This document shows positions 14,512 to 17,506 of a stretch of DNA of 17,506 nucleotides, one piece after another; position 1 is the stretch's first letter; every line of letters starts with the position of its first letter. Made by a program: the position numbers and the translations under genes. The notes below the pieces were generated by a model, which was not told the DNA's origin, did not search any database, and saw only the letters and a list, made by a program, of their open reading frames with translations. This DNA comes from JAICIG01 sp035532215 (GTDB taxonomy: Bacteria; Planctomycetota; Planctomycetia; Pirellulales; JAICIG01), in assembly GCA_035532215.1 (NCBI GenBank), contig DATKRK010000011.1, positions 1 through 17,506 of the forward strand. Direction: 5' to 3'.

Positions 14512-17272
14512 TTTGCGGCTTTCCAACGCGGGAAACGAAAAACGAGGTCAACCATTTGCTCGCCTCGACGACGACGGCCGGCGCCAGCGAAACCGCCAGG
14601 ATGACCGCCCAAGGCAAATGCTCGTAGCCGGTCATTCTAAAGAGCGACCTCGCCGACGCAACCGAGATCAGCGCGAATTGCAGCAGCAACGAGGCCGCCA
14701 CGGCCGCCAGCAGCGGCAAATTCGTCAGCGGGCCGAGCGCCAGAAACGGCCGCTGGCCGCTGCGGCACGAAAAGGCATAGAACAGTTGCGACAAGGTGAT
14801 GACGAAAAAGCAAGTCGTCTGCGCGGCTGCCAATTGCTGCGGATCGCCGCTGTAGACGTGCCAAAAGCTGGCCGCCGAGGCCGCGGCGATCAGCGCGCCG
14901 TGCCAAACAATCGTCCAGCCGCGGCGGCCGGTGACGATCGGTTCGCGCGGCGGACGCGGCGGGCGGCGCATGGCGTCGGGTTCGGTCGGCTCCGTCGCCA
15001 AAGCGATGGCCGGCAGCCCGTCGGTGACCAGGTTGATCCACAGAATCTGGATGGCCGCGAGCGGCATCGGCCAGCCGGCCAGCGCGGCGCCGAACATGAA
15101 CAGCACTTCGCCGGCGTTGCACGACAGCAGATAGTGGACGACCTTCTGGATGTTGTCGAAAATGCCGCGACCTTCTTCGATGGCATTGACGATCGACGCG
15201 AAATTATCGTCCAACAGCACGATATCGGAGGCCTCTTTGGTGACGTCGACTCCGGTCACCCCCATCGCGATGCCGACGTCGGCCGTCTGCACGGCCGGCG
15301 CGTCGTTGATGCCGTCGCCGGTCATGGCCGCGATCTGGCCGCGTTTTTTCAAAGCCTCGATCACGCGCAACTTGTGTTCGGCCGAAACCCGTGCGTAGAC
15401 GGCGATCCGCTCGACCTCGTCGAACAATTGCTCGTCGCTCAAACCGTTCAATTGCTCGCCGGTCAGCAATTGCCCCTCCTCGGTCAACAGGGACAATCGC
15501 TGGGCGATCGCTCGGGCGGTGGCCGGATGATCGCCGGTGATCATTACCGCGCGCACTCCCGCTTGCCGGCAGCGGCGAAGCGCCTCTTGGGCTTCTTCTC
15601 GCGGCGGATCGCGCATGCCCGTCAGGCCGGCGAAAATCAGGTTCTCTTCGCGGTACGGCGGCGGTTCGTCGTCCGCGCACTCGCGATACGCGAAGCCGAG
15701 CACGCGCAGCGTCTCCGAGGCCATCTCCGCCCCGGCCTGCATCCAGTGCTCGCGGCGAGTTTCGTCGAGCGTTTCGATTCGCCCGTTGCGCCGCTCGCGA
15801 TCGCAGCGGGCCAGCACAGCCTCGGGCGCGCCTTTGGTGAAGATGGTCAGTCGGCCGTCGGCGCGGGCTACGACCGACATCAACTTCCGCCGCGAATCGA
15901 AGGGAATCTCCGCCACCGTGCGCTCGGCGACGCCGTCGGCCTCAATGCCCGCCTTTCGCGCCGCGACGACCAGCGCACCCTCCATCGGGTCGCCGATCAC
16001 CTGCCATCCATCGCCGTCGGGCCTGCGTTTGACGGTCGCGCCGTTGCAGCGCGCGGCGATCGCCAAGGCGAGCTTCAAATCGTCGTCCTCGGGAACGTCC
16101 GGCGGCAAGTCTTCGGACGGCGGCGCTGGCCCGGCGGAGATGGGCTCCGCGGCGGCTGATTCAGCGAGCAGCGTAAAGCCGCCGTGCGGCGCGTAACCCG
16201 CCCCGGACACCGAGTATGTCCGGTCGTCGACCAGCACGCGCTCGACGGTCATTTCGTTGCGCGTCAGCGTGCCGGTCTTGTCGGAGCAGATCACGGTCAC
16301 CGAGCCGAGCGTCTCGACGCTGGGCAGTTTTCGCACCAGGGCGTTGCGTTTGGCCATCCGCTGCAAGCCGAGCGCCAAGGCGATCGTAACCACGGCCGGC
16401 AAACCCTCGGGCACGGCGGCCACGGCCAGGCTGATCGAGAACAAGAACACGTCGATGAATTGGCCGCCGTCGACGATGCGGATCGCAAACACGGCGCCGA
16501 CCAGCAGCAGGCAGACGACGATCAGCACGCGACCCAGCTCTTCCAGCCGGCGCTGCAAGGGCGTGGGCTCGGGCTTGTACCGCCGCAGCATGCCCGCGAT
16601 CTGGCCGAGTTGGGTTTGCATGCCGGTCGCAACGACGATGGCCTTGCCCTTGCCGGCCGTGATCACGGCGCCGGAAAAGACCATATTCGCGCGGTCGCCC
16701 AGCGGGGCCTCGGCTGGAACCGCCGCCTGTGCGTCTTTGACGACCGGCGTCGATTCGCCGGTCAGCGCGGCTTCCATCGCCTGGAGGCTGAAGCTTTCGA
16801 TCAGCCGCGCATCGGCCGGCACGTTGTCGCCGGCTTCGAGTTCGATGAGATCGCCCGGCGCCAGTTCGCGCGCCGGCAGCGTCTGCCGGGTTCCCGAACG
16901 CACGACTTTGGCTAACGCGGGCGAGAGTCGGTGCAGGGCCTCCAGCGTGCGTTCGGCCTTTTCCTCCTGCACGAAGCCCAGCACGCCGTTGAGCAGCACG
17001 ATCATCAAGATGGCGACGGCGTCGATCCACTCGCCCAGGGCGCCGGCGATCAGCGCCGCGGCGATCAGAATCCAAATCACCAAGCCGTTGAATTGGGCCA
17101 GGAATTTTTTCCAGCTCGGCTCGGGCGGCGCGACTTCCAGAGCGTTGAACCCGGCCGCGGCTCGCCGCCGGCCGGCCTGTTCGGCCGAAAGCCCTCGCAG
17201 CGGATCGCCGCCCAGGGCCTGCAAGAGCTGTTCGCAGCTTGCCGCATGAGGAGTTTGCCGCACATCGTGCAT
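14492..17272 (-). CDS. P2A (SERCA-type) calcium-transporting P-type ATPase
   Basis: A 926-residue ion pump of the usual length for bacterial P2A ATPases. Seen in order: an N-terminal cation-ATPase domain (about 10-75), the actuator motif TGES (171-174), PEGLP in membrane helix 4 (288-292), the phosphorylated Asp in DKTGTLT (D331), nucleotide-site KGAPE (480-484), TGD (579-581) and the hinge TGDGINDAPA (651-660). Calcium ligands of SERCA are present: Glu in PEGL (E289), N719 and E722 in helix 5, and N747, T750 and D751 in QILWINLVTDGLP of helix 6. This pattern favours Ca2+ over Na+/K+ or H+. ATG at 17272 was chosen; a TTG at 17302 would add ten residues, and the ribosome site is weak either way (AAAAAAGG about 12 bases before the ATG). 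It uses ATP to export or sequester calcium and is probably co-expressed with the downstream Usp gene. Confidence 0.95.
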   Translation of the reverse strand: MHDVRQTPHAASCEQLLQALGGDPLRGLSAEQAGRRRAAAGFNALEVAPPEPSWKKFLAQFNGLVIWILIAAALIAGALGEWIDAVAILMIVLLNGVLGFVQEEKAERTLEALHRLSPALAKVVRSGTRQTLPARELAPGDLIELEAGDNVPADARLIESFSLQAMEAALTGESTPVVKDAQAAVPAEAPLGDRANMVFSGAVITAGKGKAIVVATGMQTQLGQIAGMLRRYKPEPTPLQRRLEELGRVLIVVCLLLVGAVFAIRIVDGGQFIDVFLFSISLAVAAVPEGLPAVVTIALALGLQRMAKRNALVRKLPSVETLGSVTVICSDKTGTLTRNEMTVERVLVDDRTYSVSGAGYAPHGGFTLLAESAAAEPISAGPAPPSEDLPPDVPEDDDLKLALAIAARCNGATVKRRPDGDGWQVIGDPMEGALVVAARKAGIEADGVAERTVAEIPFDSRRKLMSVVARADGRLTIFTKGAPEAVLARCDRERRNGRIETLDETRREHWMQAGAEMASETLRVLGFAYRECADDEPPPYREENLIFAGLTGMRDPPREEAQEALRRCRQAGVRAVMITGDHPATARAIAQRLSLLTEEGQLLTGEQLNGLSDEQLFDEVERIAVYARVSAEHKLRVIEALKKRGQIAAMTGDGINDAPAVQTADVGIAMGVTGVDVTKEASDIVLLDDNFASIVNAIEEGRGIFDNIQKVVHYLLSCNAGEVLFMFGAALAGWPMPLAAIQILWINLVTDGLPAIALATEPTEPDAMRRPPRPPREPIVTGRRGWTIVWHGALIAAASAASFWHVYSGDPQQLAAAQTTCFFVITLSQLFYAFSCRSGQRPFLALGPLTNLPLLAAVAASLLLQFALISVASARSLFRMTGYEHLPWAVILAVSLAPAVVVEASKWLTSFFVSRVGKPQNAARAD

Positions 17273-17506
17273 CGTTTCGCGGGGCCTTTTTTGGTGGGCC
17301 AATGCGGCCCGAGCCGACTTCGCGGGGCGCAGACGTCTGTTTCTTGAGTCAGTGTGAATTCTATACGGACGGCTATTATCACGATCCTGTGGAAATCCGC
17401 CATTCCCGGACCTCCTCGCGACTGTTTTGCGGCGCCGCCCGCGATCAGGTAGGCTGGAAGCTCCGCCAACGATTACCTACTGGTTCTTCAACGCCTTTTT
17501 TGACAG
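17273..17506 (-). promoter_or_regulatory. Upstream region of the ATPase gene with possible leader ORF
   Basis: Read on the minus strand, this region holds a near-perfect ribosome site, AGGAGG (17411-17416), seven bases before an ATG at 17403. The frame opened there runs to 17077 (108 residues), but everything past 17272 is the ATPase gene in another frame. It may therefore be a leader peptide, a chance ORF, or the sign of a sequence error. AT-rich stretches GATAATAG (about 17374-17381) and TATAGAAT (about 17356-17363) could be -10 elements, but no good -35 partner is seen. No gene is recognised at 17404-17506. Confidence 0.35.

Noticed and set aside
14249..16159. Plus-strand frame of over 600 codons
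   Set aside because: It is antisense to the P-type ATPase and Usp genes, both of which show complete catalytic motifs on the minus strand.
1..17506. CRISPR array, tRNA or rRNA genes
   Set aside because: No regularly spaced direct repeats, tRNA-like cloverleaf or rRNA-like sequence was seen on either strand.

Overview
The window is GC-rich DNA with the hallmarks of a planctomycete, probably a member of the Pirellulales or a relative. This rests on gene content: MotA/TolQ/ExbB and ExbD proteins carrying extra N-terminal domains, a membrane-anchored beta-propeller with an MJ0042-like zinc-finger N-terminus, and long Ala/Pro-rich linkers. It also rests on several different palindromic intergenic repeats. 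No rRNA or marker gene is present, so the assignment is inference.

Layout. Positions 1-139 are the 3' end of a group II intron (domains V and VI). Positions 263-12389 hold seven plus-strand genes. The first is a TonB/TolA-like single-pass membrane protein. It is separated from the rest by a 151-bp palindromic MITE-like element sitting in the TA of its stop codon. After the gap come an ExbB/TolQ-type proton channel, two ExbD-type proteins with extra N-terminal domains, a 1244-residue protein (zinc-finger-like domain, membrane anchor, helical region, beta-propeller), a 923-residue protein (signal peptide, helical region, family-5 solute-binding domain) and a 745-residue exported coiled-coil protein. 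The last three overlap by ATGA, so the exbB-to-coiled-coil block looks like one operon. At 12593-13270 is a small exported protein of unknown function with its own promoter. On the minus strand, convergent with it, are a P2A (SERCA-type) calcium ATPase (14492-17272) and a tandem universal stress protein (13522-14511) overlapping by 20 bp.

How the genes may work together. ExbB and ExbD normally convert proton motive force into movement of a TonB/TolA arm. Here the arm candidate, motor and two ExbDs are linked to three large envelope proteins built of propeller, solute-binding and helical-repeat modules. No ABC permease or ATPase and no TonB-dependent receptor lies in the window. My inference is an energised envelope complex specific to this lineage, whose substrate cannot be read from the sequence. 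The minus-strand pair is a separate ion-homeostasis and stress unit.

The most unusual sequence-level features are two palindromic repeats lying inside coding sequence, each between the start codon and the signal-peptide core of consecutive genes (7450-7502 and 10197-10284). One of them supplies part of the hydrophobic core of the signal peptide. The MITE insertion exactly at a stop codon is also notable.
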